A DNA stretch of 64,000 nt. Origin: Gilvimarinus sp. 2_MG-2023. Lineage in GTDB: Bacteria > Pseudomonadota > Gammaproteobacteria > Pseudomonadales > Cellvibrionaceae. Position numbers and translations under genes: made by a program. The notes beneath the pieces were generated by a model that was not told the DNA's origin, ran no database searches, and was given only the letters and a program-made list of their open reading frames with translations. This document shows positions 18,730 to 28,729 of this stretch, one piece after another (position 1 is the first letter of the stretch; every line of letters begins with the position of its first letter). Location of the stretch: the NCBI RefSeq assembly GCF_030547685.1, contig NZ_JAUOQM010000034.1, forward strand, positions 59,488-123,487, read 5' to 3'.

Positions 18730-20034
18730 TTGAAACCGGTCAGATTAGGCATCTGCGGTCTAGGTACCGTAGGCAGTGGCACTATCAACGTATTAGCGCG
18801 CAATCAGCGCGTCATCAATGCCCGTGCCGGTAGTGAGATTATCGTGGAGCAAGTGGGTGCACGGCGCGACAATGCCCATGTGGATATGTCGGCTTTAAAT
18901 GTTACCCGCGATATTTTTGAGGTTGTGGTCAACCCGAATGTCGATGTGGTGGTTGAGCTAATCGGTGGCACTACAGTGGCGCGCGATCTGGTCATGAAGG
19001 CCATTGAAAATGGTAAGCACGTGGTTACCGCGAACAAAGCTTTGATTGCCGAGCACGGCAACGAGATTTTCGCCGCCGCAGAAGGTAAGGGCGTTACCGT
19101 GGCGTTTGAAGCGGCTGTGGCCGGTGGCATACCCATCATTAAATCCATTCGCGAAGGGCTGTCAGCCAACCGTATCGAGTGGTTGGCGGGTATCATTAAC
19201 GGTACGGGTAACTTCATTTTGACCGAAATGCGCGACAAAGGTCGTGATTTCGCCGATGTTTTGGCGGAAGCCCAAGAACTGGGTTACGCCGAGGCCGATC
19301 CGACGTTCGACGTTGAGGGTATTGATGCCGCACACAAACTGGTGATTTTAGCCTCTATGTGTTTTGGTATTCCGCTTCAGTTTGAAAAGGTATTCACCGA
19401 AGGTATCAGTAAGGTGGAACCGGTGGATGTAGCCTATGCCGATGAACTGGGTTATCGCATCAAGCATTTAGGAATCGCCCGGCGGGTCAATGACGGTATT
19501 GAGCTGCGGGTACACCCGACGTTGATACCCGAGCGTCAACAGTTGGCCAATGTCGATGGTGTGATGAACGCGATTATGGTGAAAGGTGACGCCGTCGGGC
19601 CAACCATGTATTACGGTGCCGGTGCCGGCGCTGAGCCTACGGCTTCATCGGTTATTGCCGATATTGTCGATGTGGCTCGCACCTTAACCGCAGCCCCTGA
19701 ACACCGGGTTCCATATTTGGGCTTCCATCAAGGCAGTTTGGTGGACGACGAAATTATGCCTATTGAAGAGGTTGATACCGCTTATTACTTGCGCATGTCA
19801 GCACTGGATAAACCCGGCGTGTTATCGCAAGTGGCCACCATTTTGAGCGATTCAGGCATCAGTATTGAAGCTCTGATCCAAAAAGAGGCGGTTAACGAAG
19901 AAGAAATTGTGCCACTTATCTTGCTCACCAATCGCGCGGTGGAAAAAGACTTGGCTACCGCAATCAGTAAGATAGAGGCGTTAAGCTCGATTACCGGCCC
20001 GATCACCCGGATTCGCTTAGAACCGCTAAAATAA
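18730..20034 (+). CDS. hom: homoserine dehydrogenase
   Basis: Reduces aspartate semialdehyde to homoserine, the branch to threonine and methionine. The 434 residues comprise a Rossmann domain (VRLGICGLGTVGSGT), the catalytic domain (AGIINGTGNFILTEM, EADPTFDVEGIDAAHK) and a C-terminal ACT domain (about 350-430, YYLRMSALDKPGVLSQVATIL) expected to bind threonine as feedback inhibitor. TTG 18730 is chosen because GAGGA (18718-18722) is 7 bases upstream and it gives the family start KPVRLGI. An upstream in-frame start at 18688 falls inside the terminator stem. Confidence 0.95.
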   Translation: MKPVRLGICGLGTVGSGTINVLARNQRVINARAGSEIIVEQVGARRDNAHVDMSALNVTRDIFEVVVNPNVDVVVELIGGTTVARDLVMKAIENGKHVVTANKALIAEHGNEIFAAAEGKGVTVAFEAAVAGGIPIIKSIREGLSANRIEWLAGIINGTGNFILTEMRDKGRDFADVLAEAQELGYAEADPTFDVEGIDAAHKLVILASMCFGIPLQFEKVFTEGISKVEPVDVAYADELGYRIKHLGIARRVNDGIELRVHPTLIPERQQLANVDGVMNAIMVKGDAVGPTMYYGAGAGAEPTASSVIADIVDVARTLTAAPEHRVPYLGFHQGSLVDDEIMPIEEVDTAYYLRMSALDKPGVLSQVATILSDSGISIEALIQKEAVNEEEIVPLILLTNRAVEKDLATAISKIEALSSITGPITRIRLEPLK

Positions 20035-20090
20035 ACATTGCATGACGATAGGCGCAAGCCTTTAACGACAGAACAACTCAGGTTAATAAC

Positions 20091-21488
20091 GTGAAATACA
20101 TTAGCACTCGCGGCCAAGCGCCGGCACTTTCATTTGAAGAGGTGGTACTGACTGGCCTCGCATCGGACGGTGGCCTGTATGTGCCCGAAACACTGCCGAG
20201 TTTCAGTAAAGAAGAAATCGCCAGCTGGGCTGAACTCTCTTACCAAGAGCTCGCCTTTAAAATCATGCAGCCTTTTGTGGCCGGTGAAGTGCCGGATGAC
20301 GATCTAAAAGGACTGATTGATAAGGCTTATGCCAGTTTTCGCCACGACGCGATTGCGCCACTGGTGCAAACAGGTCACAACGAGTGGATTTTAGAGTTGT
20401 TTCAGGGGCCAACCCTGGCGTTTAAAGATTTTGCTTTGCAGTTTCTCGGCCATTTACTCGATTATATTCTGAAAAAACGTGATCAAAAAGTCGTGGTGAT
20501 GGGGGCAACCTCGGGTGATACCGGCTCGGCGGCTATTGAAGGTTGTCGACGCTGCGAGAACATCGATATTTTCATTTTGCACCCACACAATCGTGTATCG
20601 AATGTGCAGCGCCGTCAGATGACCACCGTATTGGAAGACAATGTGCACAATATTGCCTTGGACGGCAACTTTGACGACTGCCAGAACATGGTTAAAGCCA
20701 GTTTTGCCGACCAGTCTTTCTTGCCGGAAGGGCGTCAGTTAGTGGCGGTAAACTCCATTAATTGGGCGCGCATTATGGCGCAGATCGTCTATTACTTTTA
20801 CGCCTCACTGGCGTTGGGTGGCCCGCATCGTCCGGTTTCTTTTTCGGTTCCTACCGGTAACTTTGGCGATATTTTTGCCGGCTATTTGGCCAAGCAAATG
20901 GGGCTGCCAATCGATCAGTTAATTATTGCCACCAATAGTAACGACATTTTGCATCGTGCTATCAGCAACAATGATCATAGTAAGCAAGAGCTGCATCACA
21001 CGTTGTCGCCTAGTATGGATATTATGGTTTCAAGTAACTTTGAGCGAATGTTGTTTGATTTGTACGATCGTGACGGCGCGGCCATTAATCAATTGATGGA
21101 AGATTTTAAATCTGGCGCCATGCACTTAAACGATGGGGCGCTCACTCGTGCCCGCGAATTGTTTGCCAGCCACAAGGTGAACGACGAGCGTATGTTGGAG
21201 GTGATTCGCGAGGTATTTGAAAACACCGAATACCTGTTAGACCCACACACAGCAATCGGTGTCGATGCCGCTCGTGTGACACGCAAGAGCAAAGATATCC
21301 CCATGGTGTGTCTGGCAACTGCGCACCCGGCTAAATTCCCCGAGGCCGTGCAAAAAGCCGGGCAGGAAGAAGATCCCAAACTGCCACACCATATGGCCGA
21401 TTTGTTCCAGCGCGAAGAGCGCTACGAAGTTCTGCCCAATGACGCCGAAACCGTGCATAAATTTATGACCGGCCACTTGGCATGTTGA
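20091..21488 (+). CDS. thrC: threonine synthase
   Basis: PLP enzyme converting O-phosphohomoserine to threonine. The 465 residues are the long gammaproteobacterial type. Seen are MKYISTRG at the start, the PLP lysine K112 in LAFKDFALQF, the phosphate-binding GATSGDTGSAA, and SVPTGNFGDIFAGYLAKQMG. Translation starts at GTG 20091. It follows hom by 56 bases, so the two genes form the threonine branch of one transcript, and it ends in a strong hairpin. Confidence 0.96.
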   Translation: MKYISTRGQAPALSFEEVVLTGLASDGGLYVPETLPSFSKEEIASWAELSYQELAFKIMQPFVAGEVPDDDLKGLIDKAYASFRHDAIAPLVQTGHNEWILELFQGPTLAFKDFALQFLGHLLDYILKKRDQKVVVMGATSGDTGSAAIEGCRRCENIDIFILHPHNRVSNVQRRQMTTVLEDNVHNIALDGNFDDCQNMVKASFADQSFLPEGRQLVAVNSINWARIMAQIVYYFYASLALGGPHRPVSFSVPTGNFGDIFAGYLAKQMGLPIDQLIIATNSNDILHRAISNNDHSKQELHHTLSPSMDIMVSSNFERMLFDLYDRDGAAINQLMEDFKSGAMHLNDGALTRARELFASHKVNDERMLEVIREVFENTEYLLDPHTAIGVDAARVTRKSKDIPMVCLATAHPAKFPEAVQKAGQEEDPKLPHHMADLFQREERYEVLPNDAETVHKFMTGHLAC

Positions 21489-21489
21489 T

Positions 21490-21526
21490 GAAAACGTCTG
21501 AGGCCTGACCTCAGACGTTTTCATAT
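21490..21526. terminator. terminator after thrC
   Basis: AAAACGTCTGAGG (21491-21503) pairs perfectly with CCTCAGACGTTTT (21509-21521) around CCTGA or similar; the outer A/T pairs supply a short T run. Confidence 0.85.
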
Positions 21527-21593
21527 TTGATGCGAGGCGCTAATCGGGCGCCTTTGCGTCAGCCCTCTGGCTTCAGTCATCCGACGAGTCTCT

Positions 21594-23324
21594 ATGCAAA
21601 AACTCATTAAACGTCGCGAACTACCTTCCCAGCTATTGTCTGGCACCGGCTTGCCTCCTCTGTTAGAGCGCCTTTATGCGGCGCGTGGTGTGCGCCAGCC
21701 GCAAGAGCTGGAGTTAACGCTACAGCAGTTACTCAAACCCACCATGAAAGGCTTAAAAGAGGCCGCCGCGCTTTTGGCCGATGCGGTTGTGGCCGATGCC
21801 CGATTGTTGATTGTGGGCGACTTTGATGCCGATGGCGCCACCAGTTCGGCTCTGGCCGTGCTGGCTTTAAACGCCATGGGGGCACGCCATGTCGATTTCT
21901 TGGTGCCCAATCGTTTCGAATACGGCTATGGCTTAACACCGGAGATTGTCGAGGTGGCGGCGGCGTATGAACCGGACGTTATTATCACCGTCGACAACGG
22001 TATCTCCAGCTTGGCCGGTGTTGCCGCCGCGCAACAGCTGGGTATAGCGGTGGTGGTTACCGATCACCACCTGCCAGGTGAATACCTGCCCCCGGCCGAG
22101 GCGATTGTTAATCCCAATCAGCCGGGCTGTGACTTCCCCAGTAAAAACTTAGCGGGTGTCGGGGTGATTTTTTATGTGCTAAACGCTCTTAAACACGAGT
22201 TGGTTCAGACTGGCTGGTTTAACGAGTTGGCTATTGATCCGCCCAATATGGCCAACTATCTCGACCTGGTAGCCTTGGGGACGGTAGCCGATGTGGTGCC
22301 TCTCGATGCTAACAATCGTATTTTGGTGGAGCAGGGGTTGCGCCGAATTCGGGCGGGTGTCGCACGTCCAGGCATACTGGCTCTACTAGAGGTGGCCGGT
22401 CGTAACAAAGAGCGATTGGTGGCGAGCGATTTAGGTTTCGCTATTGGGCCGCGGTTAAACGCGGCGGGCCGACTGGATGATATGAGTATCGGTATTCAGT
22501 GCCTATTGACCGACAACCTTACCGAGGCGCGAGAGCTGGCGGCAGAGCTGGATGGTTTTAACCGCGATCGCAAGGCGATTGAGACGGGTATGCAGCGCGA
22601 AGCCTTTGCCATGCTGGATAAACTTCAGTTAAACGAGAGCGATGAGCTACCCTGGGGACTCTGCCTGTACGATGCCAGCTGGCACCAAGGCGTCATCGGT
22701 ATTCTTGCCTCGCGTATTAAAGACCGTTTTCATCGACCGGTGATTGTTTTTGCCGATACCGATGAAGGTGAGATAAAAGGTTCGGCGCGCTCGATTCCCG
22801 GTTTGCACATTCGCGATGCTCTCGATGCAGTGGCCGCGCGTCAGCCTGAGCTGTTACAAAAGTTTGGTGGCCACGCTATGGCGGCCGGAATGAGCATTAA
22901 GGCCGAGCACTATCAAGCGTTTAGTCAGGCCTTTGATGCCGAAATCAAGCGTCGATTAAATGAGGACGATTTACAAGCGGTGCTGTTGAGCGACGGGGCC
23001 TTGGCACCTTCTGAATTTGCCTTAGACCTCGCCCACCAGTTGCGCAATGCCGGGCCTTGGGGACAGCAATTTCCCGAGCCGTTATTCGATGGCGATTTTT
23101 ATCTTGTCGAGCAACGCATTGTGGGAGAGAAGCATCTTAAACTCTTACTGGCAGTCGATGAGGCGCGTCAGCAACTGATTGACGCCATTGCCTTTAATAT
23201 CGATACCGATCTCTGGCCCAACCCCAGCGCGCAAAAGGTGCGCTTGGCTTATAAGCTCAACGTCAATGAGTACCGTGGGCGCGAATCGGTGCAGTTAATG
23301 GTCGATTACCTTGAGGCCTGTTAA
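21594..23324 (+). CDS. recJ: single-stranded-DNA exonuclease RecJ
   Basis: 5'-3' ssDNA exonuclease acting in RecF-pathway recombination and mismatch and base-excision repair. The 576 residues carry the DHH-family motifs DFDADGATSSA, the signature D157-H158-H159, the AIGPRLNAAGRLDD loop, the DHHA1 motif SARSIPGLHIRDAL with GGHAMAAGMSI, and a C-terminal OB fold. Its stop codon shares a TTAA quadruplet with the convergent tesA stop. Confidence 0.96.
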   Translation: MQKLIKRRELPSQLLSGTGLPPLLERLYAARGVRQPQELELTLQQLLKPTMKGLKEAAALLADAVVADARLLIVGDFDADGATSSALAVLALNAMGARHVDFLVPNRFEYGYGLTPEIVEVAAAYEPDVIITVDNGISSLAGVAAAQQLGIAVVVTDHHLPGEYLPPAEAIVNPNQPGCDFPSKNLAGVGVIFYVLNALKHELVQTGWFNELAIDPPNMANYLDLVALGTVADVVPLDANNRILVEQGLRRIRAGVARPGILALLEVAGRNKERLVASDLGFAIGPRLNAAGRLDDMSIGIQCLLTDNLTEARELAAELDGFNRDRKAIETGMQREAFAMLDKLQLNESDELPWGLCLYDASWHQGVIGILASRIKDRFHRPVIVFADTDEGEIKGSARSIPGLHIRDALDAVAARQPELLQKFGGHAMAAGMSIKAEHYQAFSQAFDAEIKRRLNEDDLQAVLLSDGALAPSEFALDLAHQLRNAGPWGQQFPEPLFDGDFYLVEQRIVGEKHLKLLLAVDEARQQLIDAIAFNIDTDLWPNPSAQKVRLAYKLNVNEYRGRESVQLMVDYLEAC

Positions 23325-23947
23325 AGCAGTGGTTTGAGGTAAGGCCAAACCGTATCGAGCAGTATGGGCTGGGCCTCGGCGGTTGGGTGTATGCCATCTT
23401 TTAGCATCAGTTGCGGGTTAAGGGCGACACCCTCTAATAAAAAAGGCACTAAGGCGGTATCGTAAGTTTGCGCTAAGCGCGCAAAGATCCCGGCAAAGGC
23501 TTCTGTGTACCGCGCCCCGTAATTAGGTGGTATTTGAATGCCAATCAGCAACACCTGAGCATCGGCGTTTTGCACGGCGGTAATCATATTCGCGAGGTTA
23601 TTGTGTGGAATTTTAATCGGCTGGCCACGCAAGCCATCGTTAGCTCCTAGTTCTAACAACACGATATCAGGCTGGTGAGTCTCTAATAACTTTGGCAGTC
23701 GAGCCTTGCCGCCGGTGGTCGTCTCGCCACTGACGCTGGCGTTTACGACGGTATACGCCAATTGCTCTCGGTCGAGCTTGAGTTGCAGTTGGTGCACCCA
23801 GCCTTGTTTGATGTCGATACCATAACCTGCACTTAAACTGTCGCCCACCACCAACAAGGTTTTGTTGTCAGCCTGAGCAAAGCTCGCCAAAAACAGGCAT
23901 ATCAGGTAGCTATTTACCAAAATTAAACGTTTTAACCCACCGGTCAT
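23321..23947 (-). CDS. tesA: GDSL lysophospholipase/arylesterase, TesA type
   Basis: Periplasmic SGNH hydrolase (acyl-CoA thioesterase I / lysophospholipase L1 / arylesterase). The 208-residue precursor has a signal peptide (about 1-26, ending AQA). Block I is GDSLSAGYG with nucleophile S37, block III is GAND and block V is DGIHPTA, giving the Ser-Gly-Asn-His set. It is divergent from ybbA-ybbP, the same arrangement as tesA-ybbAP in E. coli. Confidence 0.95.
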   Translation of the reverse strand: MTGGLKRLILVNSYLICLFLASFAQADNKTLLVVGDSLSAGYGIDIKQGWVHQLQLKLDREQLAYTVVNASVSGETTTGGKARLPKLLETHQPDIVLLELGANDGLRGQPIKIPHNNLANMITAVQNADAQVLLIGIQIPPNYGARYTEAFAGIFARLAQTYDTALVPFLLEGVALNPQLMLKDGIHPTAEAQPILLDTVWPYLKPLL

Positions 23948-24006
23948 AGTAGAATCCAGTTATTCAATGGTTTTAAGCCGCACCGCGGCACTTTTAGGGA
24001 GACCCT

Positions 24007-24696
24007 ATGGCGACTATGATCCAGGCCAAAGCACTGGGCAAAACCGTCACCACCACCAGCGGTGATCTTACCATCCTTACCGATATTAATCTGACTGTCG
24101 CTAAGGGTGAAAGCCTAGCCATTACCGGGGCCTCGGGTTCGGGCAAATCCACGCTGCTTGGACTACTGGCCGGTTTGGATGTTCCCTCCACCGGCAGTGT
24201 GGCGCTAGCGGGTATTGATTTGAACACGCTGGATGAAGAGGGGCGGGCTAAGGTGCGCGCCGATCATGTAGGCTTTGTGTTTCAATCCTTCCAGCTCTTG
24301 CCGGGGTTGACTGCGCTGGAAAATGTCATGCTGCCGCTAGAGCTGCGCGGCGATCGCAACGTACGCGAGCAAGCCGCACAATACCTGAATCGAGTGGGCT
24401 TGGGGGAGCGGCTCAGTCATTATCCACCGCAATTGTCCGGTGGCGAGCAGCAGCGAGTGGCCATAGCGCGTGCCTTTGCTTGCAAGCCCGACATTTTATT
24501 TGCCGATGAGCCTACCGGTAATCTCGATAGCACCACCGGCCACACCATTAACGATTTACTGTTTGAGCTTAACGCCGAAATGGGGACGACCTTGGTGTTA
24601 ATTACCCACGAAGATCGATTAGCCAATCGCTGCGCTCGCCAAGTACAACTGGCTGCCGGCGAATTAATGATCTGCGGCTCGGCCGCCGTTCAATAG
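24007..24696 (+). CDS. ybbA: ABC transporter ATP-binding protein, YbbA type
   Basis: A 229-residue MacB/LolD-type ATPase. Walker A is GASGSGKST (41-49), the signature LSGGEQQR is near 145, Walker B is ILFADEPTGNLD, and a switch His lies in LITHEDRLAN. AGGGAGA precedes ATG 24007; ATG 24016 is an alternative. It pairs with the following FtsX-type permease, 9 bases downstream. The substrate is unproven; in this class the pair is thought to move or release hydrophobic or lipidated cargo rather than import nutrients. Confidence 0.94.
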   Translation: MATMIQAKALGKTVTTTSGDLTILTDINLTVAKGESLAITGASGSGKSTLLGLLAGLDVPSTGSVALAGIDLNTLDEEGRAKVRADHVGFVFQSFQLLPGLTALENVMLPLELRGDRNVREQAAQYLNRVGLGERLSHYPPQLSGGEQQRVAIARAFACKPDILFADEPTGNLDSTTGHTINDLLFELNAEMGTTLVLITHEDRLANRCARQVQLAAGELMICGSAAVQ

Positions 24697-24705
24697 GGGA
24701 CGAAT

Positions 24706-27180
24706 GTGTTAGCTTGGCAATTACTTTGGCGCAATTGGCGCAGTGGAGAATTAAAATTATTGGCGGTAGCCTTAGTCTTGGCTGTTACCGTTGTCAGTGC
24801 CATTGCCCTGTTTACCGACCGCTTAGAAGGCACATTGCTGGAGCAGAGTAACTCCCTGCTCGGTGCCGATCGCCTGATAAAAAGCAACCAGCCACATCAG
24901 CCGGCTTGGGAAGCAACCGCCGAGGCCGAAGGGGTTGCACACACCCGAGTCGCTCACTTTGCATCAATGGTATACGCCGGGGATGAAATGCATTTGGCCG
25001 CGGTGAAAGTGGTGGCCGAAAACTACCCTCTGCGCGGTTATATCGATGTGAGCAACACCCCCTTTGCCACCGACACCAGCTTAATAGAACGCGCTCAAGG
25101 TGTGCCGGCGGCGGGCGAGGTGTGGGTAGACTCCAGACTCTTGCCCTTACTCAATATTGAGCTGGGTGACGCCTTGCAAGTGGGTGAGCAAACACTGCAA
25201 GCGAGCAAAGTGATTATCAGTGAGCCCGACGCCAGTGGCCCTTTTAGCATGATGGGCGCGCGCATTATTTTAAATTGGCAAGACTTGGCGCAAACCCGAG
25301 TTATTCAGCCGGGCAGTCGAGTTGAGTACCAGTGGTTGCTGGCCGGAGACAACGCCGATGTCGCATCGCTGATGACTTGGTTAGAGCCGCGCCTGTCGGA
25401 TCATGACGAGGTGATGGACATTGAAAATGCCCAGCGCCGATTGCAAGGCACGCTGCAAACTGGTCGTCAGTTTTTAGTGCTGGCTGCGATTATGGGTGTA
25501 CTCTTGGCGGGCGTGGCAATTGCTTTGGCGGCCCGACAATTTGCCGAGCGTCATGTCAACCAAGTGGCGCTGTTAAAAAGCTTGGGGGCAAGCTCGCAGC
25601 GTATTCGGCGTTTGTATTGTTTGCAGTTATTGATGTTGGCCGGCATTGCCTCAATGATTGGTTTGGCGCTGGGGGTCAGCTTACAGGCACTCATTGCCCA
25701 AGCGGTGCTCTCGCTGTACCAAATCCCTATGGCGGCGGCCGGCGCAACGCCTTATATTTTGTCGCTGTTGAGCGGCCCATTAGCCTTGGTGGGATTTGCC
25801 TTACCCAGTTTGTGGTTTTTGCCGGGTGTACCGCCGATAAAAGTTTTGCGCCAAGAGCTGGTTCTGGATAAAAGCGCGATGGGTTGGCAAATAGGCATGG
25901 CCAGTTTGGTTTTGGTTATTCTGGTGGGCGTTTTTGGTCGCGATTTACTGTTAGGTTTTACGGTTTTAGCCGCTCTGGCGGTAGTGGGGGTATTAACCGC
26001 GGCAATGGCGCTGGCTTTGTTAACAATGGGCAAAAAAGCCGGAGCGCAGGCGGGCAGTCGCTGGCGCTTGGCACTGGCCAGTATTCAGCGCCGTCGCGGT
26101 GCCAGCGTGTTACAAGTTGTGGTGTTTGCCACTGCCATTATGTTGCTACTGACCTTGACCATTGTGCGCACCTCCTTGATTGAGGAGTGGCAGGTGAAAG
26201 TGCCGGCCGATGCCCCCAATCATTTCTTAATCAATATTGCGCCGAGCGAAGTGGCAGACTTTAAACAGTTGTTGATGGATGACAATCTTCGCGTTGAACC
26301 CCTGTACCCAATGGTGCGCGGCCGCCTGACTCACATTGATGGCGAGCCCAAGCCGGACGACACCCTAGATCGCGAAGCGTCTTTAACCTGGACCGACCAA
26401 CTGGCCGACGACAACGAAATTGTAGCCGGCAAGTGGTGGAATGAATGGTCGGGGGCGGATGGTGAGTTGCCCGGTGTGTCGGTAGAACAAGAAGTGGCGC
26501 AGCGGCTCGGTATCGAGCTTGGCAGCAGATTGACGTTTTCCATTGGCGGTTTAATCGCCGAGGCGCAAGTCGCCAGTTTTCGCACGCTGGAGTGGGAGTC
26601 ACTGCGGCCCAATTTTTATTTTATTTTTGAACCTGGCGCCCTGTCTGATTACTCGCCCATGTATATGACCAGTGTTTACCTGCCATCCGAGAAAAAGCGT
26701 TTTATCAATACATTGCTCACTCGCTATCCAACGATTGTTGTACTTGAGTTGGATCGAATTATTAATCAAATTCGTGACATTGTGGCTCAGGTCAGCGATG
26801 GGGTGGGCATGGTACTGGTGATGGTGCTCTTGGGCGGTTGTTTGGTATTGATTGCAGCGGTTACGGGCAGCATTGAAGCGCGCAAACAAGAGGCGGGATT
26901 ATTGCGTGCGCTAGGTGCGCCGCGACGATTACTGGTGGGCAGTATTTGGATTGAGTTTGCTCTATTGGGCTTTTGTGCGGGGCTGATAGCCGTATTGGCC
27001 GCCGAGGCATTGCTGCTGGGGCTGCAGGTATTTGTGTTTGAAATTCCTGTACAACCGCATTATATATACTGGTTACTGACGCCTGTGCTCAGTGCGTTCT
27101 TTGTCAGCAGTTTGGGCGCGCTGAGTTGCCGCCAAAGCGTCACTACACCACCTGCCACTGTATTGCGCGAGGCATTATAG
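24706..27180 (+). CDS. ybbP: ABC transporter permease, YbbP type (two FtsX domains)
   Basis: An 824-residue inner-membrane protein. An N-terminal helix (about 15-35) is followed by a large periplasmic domain, then an FtsX block of helices (about 255-390), two central helices, a second periplasmic domain (about 505-690) and a second FtsX block (about 705-815). This duplicated layout is typical of YbbP. GTG 24706 is the start; an overlapping ATG at 24704 reaches a stop after two codons. It acts with YbbA; their divergence from tesA suggests a shared role in envelope lipid metabolism. Confidence 0.93.
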   Translation: MLAWQLLWRNWRSGELKLLAVALVLAVTVVSAIALFTDRLEGTLLEQSNSLLGADRLIKSNQPHQPAWEATAEAEGVAHTRVAHFASMVYAGDEMHLAAVKVVAENYPLRGYIDVSNTPFATDTSLIERAQGVPAAGEVWVDSRLLPLLNIELGDALQVGEQTLQASKVIISEPDASGPFSMMGARIILNWQDLAQTRVIQPGSRVEYQWLLAGDNADVASLMTWLEPRLSDHDEVMDIENAQRRLQGTLQTGRQFLVLAAIMGVLLAGVAIALAARQFAERHVNQVALLKSLGASSQRIRRLYCLQLLMLAGIASMIGLALGVSLQALIAQAVLSLYQIPMAAAGATPYILSLLSGPLALVGFALPSLWFLPGVPPIKVLRQELVLDKSAMGWQIGMASLVLVILVGVFGRDLLLGFTVLAALAVVGVLTAAMALALLTMGKKAGAQAGSRWRLALASIQRRRGASVLQVVVFATAIMLLLTLTIVRTSLIEEWQVKVPADAPNHFLINIAPSEVADFKQLLMDDNLRVEPLYPMVRGRLTHIDGEPKPDDTLDREASLTWTDQLADDNEIVAGKWWNEWSGADGELPGVSVEQEVAQRLGIELGSRLTFSIGGLIAEAQVASFRTLEWESLRPNFYFIFEPGALSDYSPMYMTSVYLPSEKKRFINTLLTRYPTIVVLELDRIINQIRDIVAQVSDGVGMVLVMVLLGGCLVLIAAVTGSIEARKQEAGLLRALGAPRRLLVGSIWIEFALLGFCAGLIAVLAAEALLLGLQVFVFEIPVQPHYIYWLLTPVLSAFFVSSLGALSCRQSVTTPPATVLREAL

Positions 27181-27231
27181 CGGGCAGTGCATTGTCTGTT
27201 TATGCTGCTGGGGTAGTTGTGAGTATATGGT

Positions 27232-28182
27232 TTATTCTCCGCGCTTTTCACTGATGTGGTAGCGCGGTCGCTGTTTGATTTCGTTATAGAGCTTAGCGAG
27301 ATATTCCCCAATGACGCCGAGGCTCAACAGCTGTACGCTGCCAATAAACAGCAATGGGGTTAGAATCGATGCCCAGCCGGGTATTGCGCTGTCACCAAAC
27401 AGGCGTACAGAGAGTACCCACACAATCATCAACATCGATAGGCCGCTAGCGACTATGCCAAGTACAGTGATGGCTCGCAGAGGTGCGGTGGAAAAGCTGG
27501 AAATGCCGCTCCACGCCAGAGATAACATTTTGCGCAGCGGGTATTTGCTCTCCCCTGCGATACGAATTTGTCGGTTGTATTCCACGGTGCTGGAAGGAAA
27601 TCCCACTTCGCGCACAATGCCGCGCAAAAAGAGTTGGCTCTCCCGGTACTCCAGCATGGCATCGAGTGCGCGGCGCGACATTAAGCGGAAGTCAGCATGG
27701 TTAAACACTAAGTCCACACCCATGCGGCGCATTAATGAGTAATAGCCTTCTGCTGTGGCGCGTTTGAAGAATGTATCGGTATCGCGCGCAGCGCGCACAC
27801 CGTAAACCACATCGCTGCCTTGGTGATACTCGTCCACCATTTTTTCAATATTACTGGGGTCGTCTTGCAGATCGGCATCAATACTGACGGTAATATCTTC
27901 ACAGCAATTTTCCAAACCCGCCAAGAGTGCGTATTGATGGCCGCGGTTGCGTGATAATTTTAGACCGACCACCTGCCCGCGGTATTCCTCACAGGCTTGC
28001 TCTATTTGCTCCCATGTATTGTCCTGACTGCCGTCGTCAATTAGATACAGCTTAGACTCAGGGCTGATTTTATTGAGAGCCTGCAATTGATTGAGTACGG
28101 CCAGCAATGCCGGCAGGCTGGTGGGCAGCATTTCCTCTTCGTTGTAGCAGGGAACGACAATCGCCAGAGATGGGGTATCCAT
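27232..28182 (-). CDS. polyprenyl-phosphate glycosyltransferase, GtrB/DPM1-like (GT2)
   Basis: A 316-residue family 2 glycosyltransferase expected to transfer a sugar from a nucleotide donor to undecaprenyl phosphate on the cytoplasmic face. The catalytic domain (1-225) has VVPCYNEEE, DDGSQDNTW, D102-A-D104 and the QDDP motif. Two C-terminal helices (about 232-255 and 268-292) anchor it. The partner is the GtrA-like flippase directly upstream in the same orientation, 4 bases away. No third, dedicated glycosyltransferase follows, so the acceptor is not evident. Confidence 0.92.
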   Translation of the reverse strand: MDTPSLAIVVPCYNEEEMLPTSLPALLAVLNQLQALNKISPESKLYLIDDGSQDNTWEQIEQACEEYRGQVVGLKLSRNRGHQYALLAGLENCCEDITVSIDADLQDDPSNIEKMVDEYHQGSDVVYGVRAARDTDTFFKRATAEGYYSLMRRMGVDLVFNHADFRLMSRRALDAMLEYRESQLFLRGIVREVGFPSSTVEYNRQIRIAGESKYPLRKMLSLAWSGISSFSTAPLRAITVLGIVASGLSMLMIVWVLSVRLFGDSAIPGWASILTPLLFIGSVQLLSLGVIGEYLAKLYNEIKQRPRYHISEKRGE

Positions 28183-28186
28183 AGTG

Positions 28187-28615
28187 TTATCGGTATGTCC
28201 AATATTTATGTAATAAGTAGTTGCTGACTAGAGTAACGCCAGTAGCCATAATTTGCGAGAGTATATAGTGGGGCAGAATTAAATTTGCCAAGTAAAACAC
28301 AAGGGTGTTGATGCCAAGTCCAATCGCGGTCGTGATGGCAAAGCGGGCGCTGGTTGAGCTGTGATCACCGGTTGCTTCAAAGGTGAAGTAGTAATTGGCC
28401 AGATAGTTAAAAATGGCAGACAATGCATAGCTTAGCGCTGAGCAATAAAGGTGGGGCAGGGGCGTAACCTCTGCCAAGACAATGAGCAAGATGTATTGCA
28501 GCGCTGTGGCGGTGCCGCCAACGATTAAAAACCGTCCAAAACGCGTTTGCAGGCCAGACTTAAGCTGCGACATATATGCAGCGCGTGATTGCTTTTGAGG
28601 CGTTACATCGGTCAA
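28187..28615 (-). CDS. GtrA-family membrane protein
   Basis: A 142-residue protein with four predicted membrane helices (from about residue 28), beginning FGRFLIVGGTATALQYILL and ending LVSNYLLHKYWTYR, both typical of GtrA. The family is thought to flip polyprenyl-phosphate-linked sugars. It is first in a two-gene unit with the GT2 enzyme. The N-terminal 25 residues are polar and contain a second possible start at Met15. Confidence 0.9.
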   Translation of the reverse strand: MTDVTPQKQSRAAYMSQLKSGLQTRFGRFLIVGGTATALQYILLIVLAEVTPLPHLYCSALSYALSAIFNYLANYYFTFEATGDHSSTSARFAITTAIGLGINTLVFYLANLILPHYILSQIMATGVTLVSNYLLHKYWTYR

Positions 28616-28729
28616 AGTAGGGATCCTAAGTAGACGTTCAGCGTTAACTCTGGCTATAGTGAAAAAGTGTTATATCACGCAGCAAGTAGCCTATGCACCC
28701 GATGGCTTTAATATTGAGAGGAATTTTGT

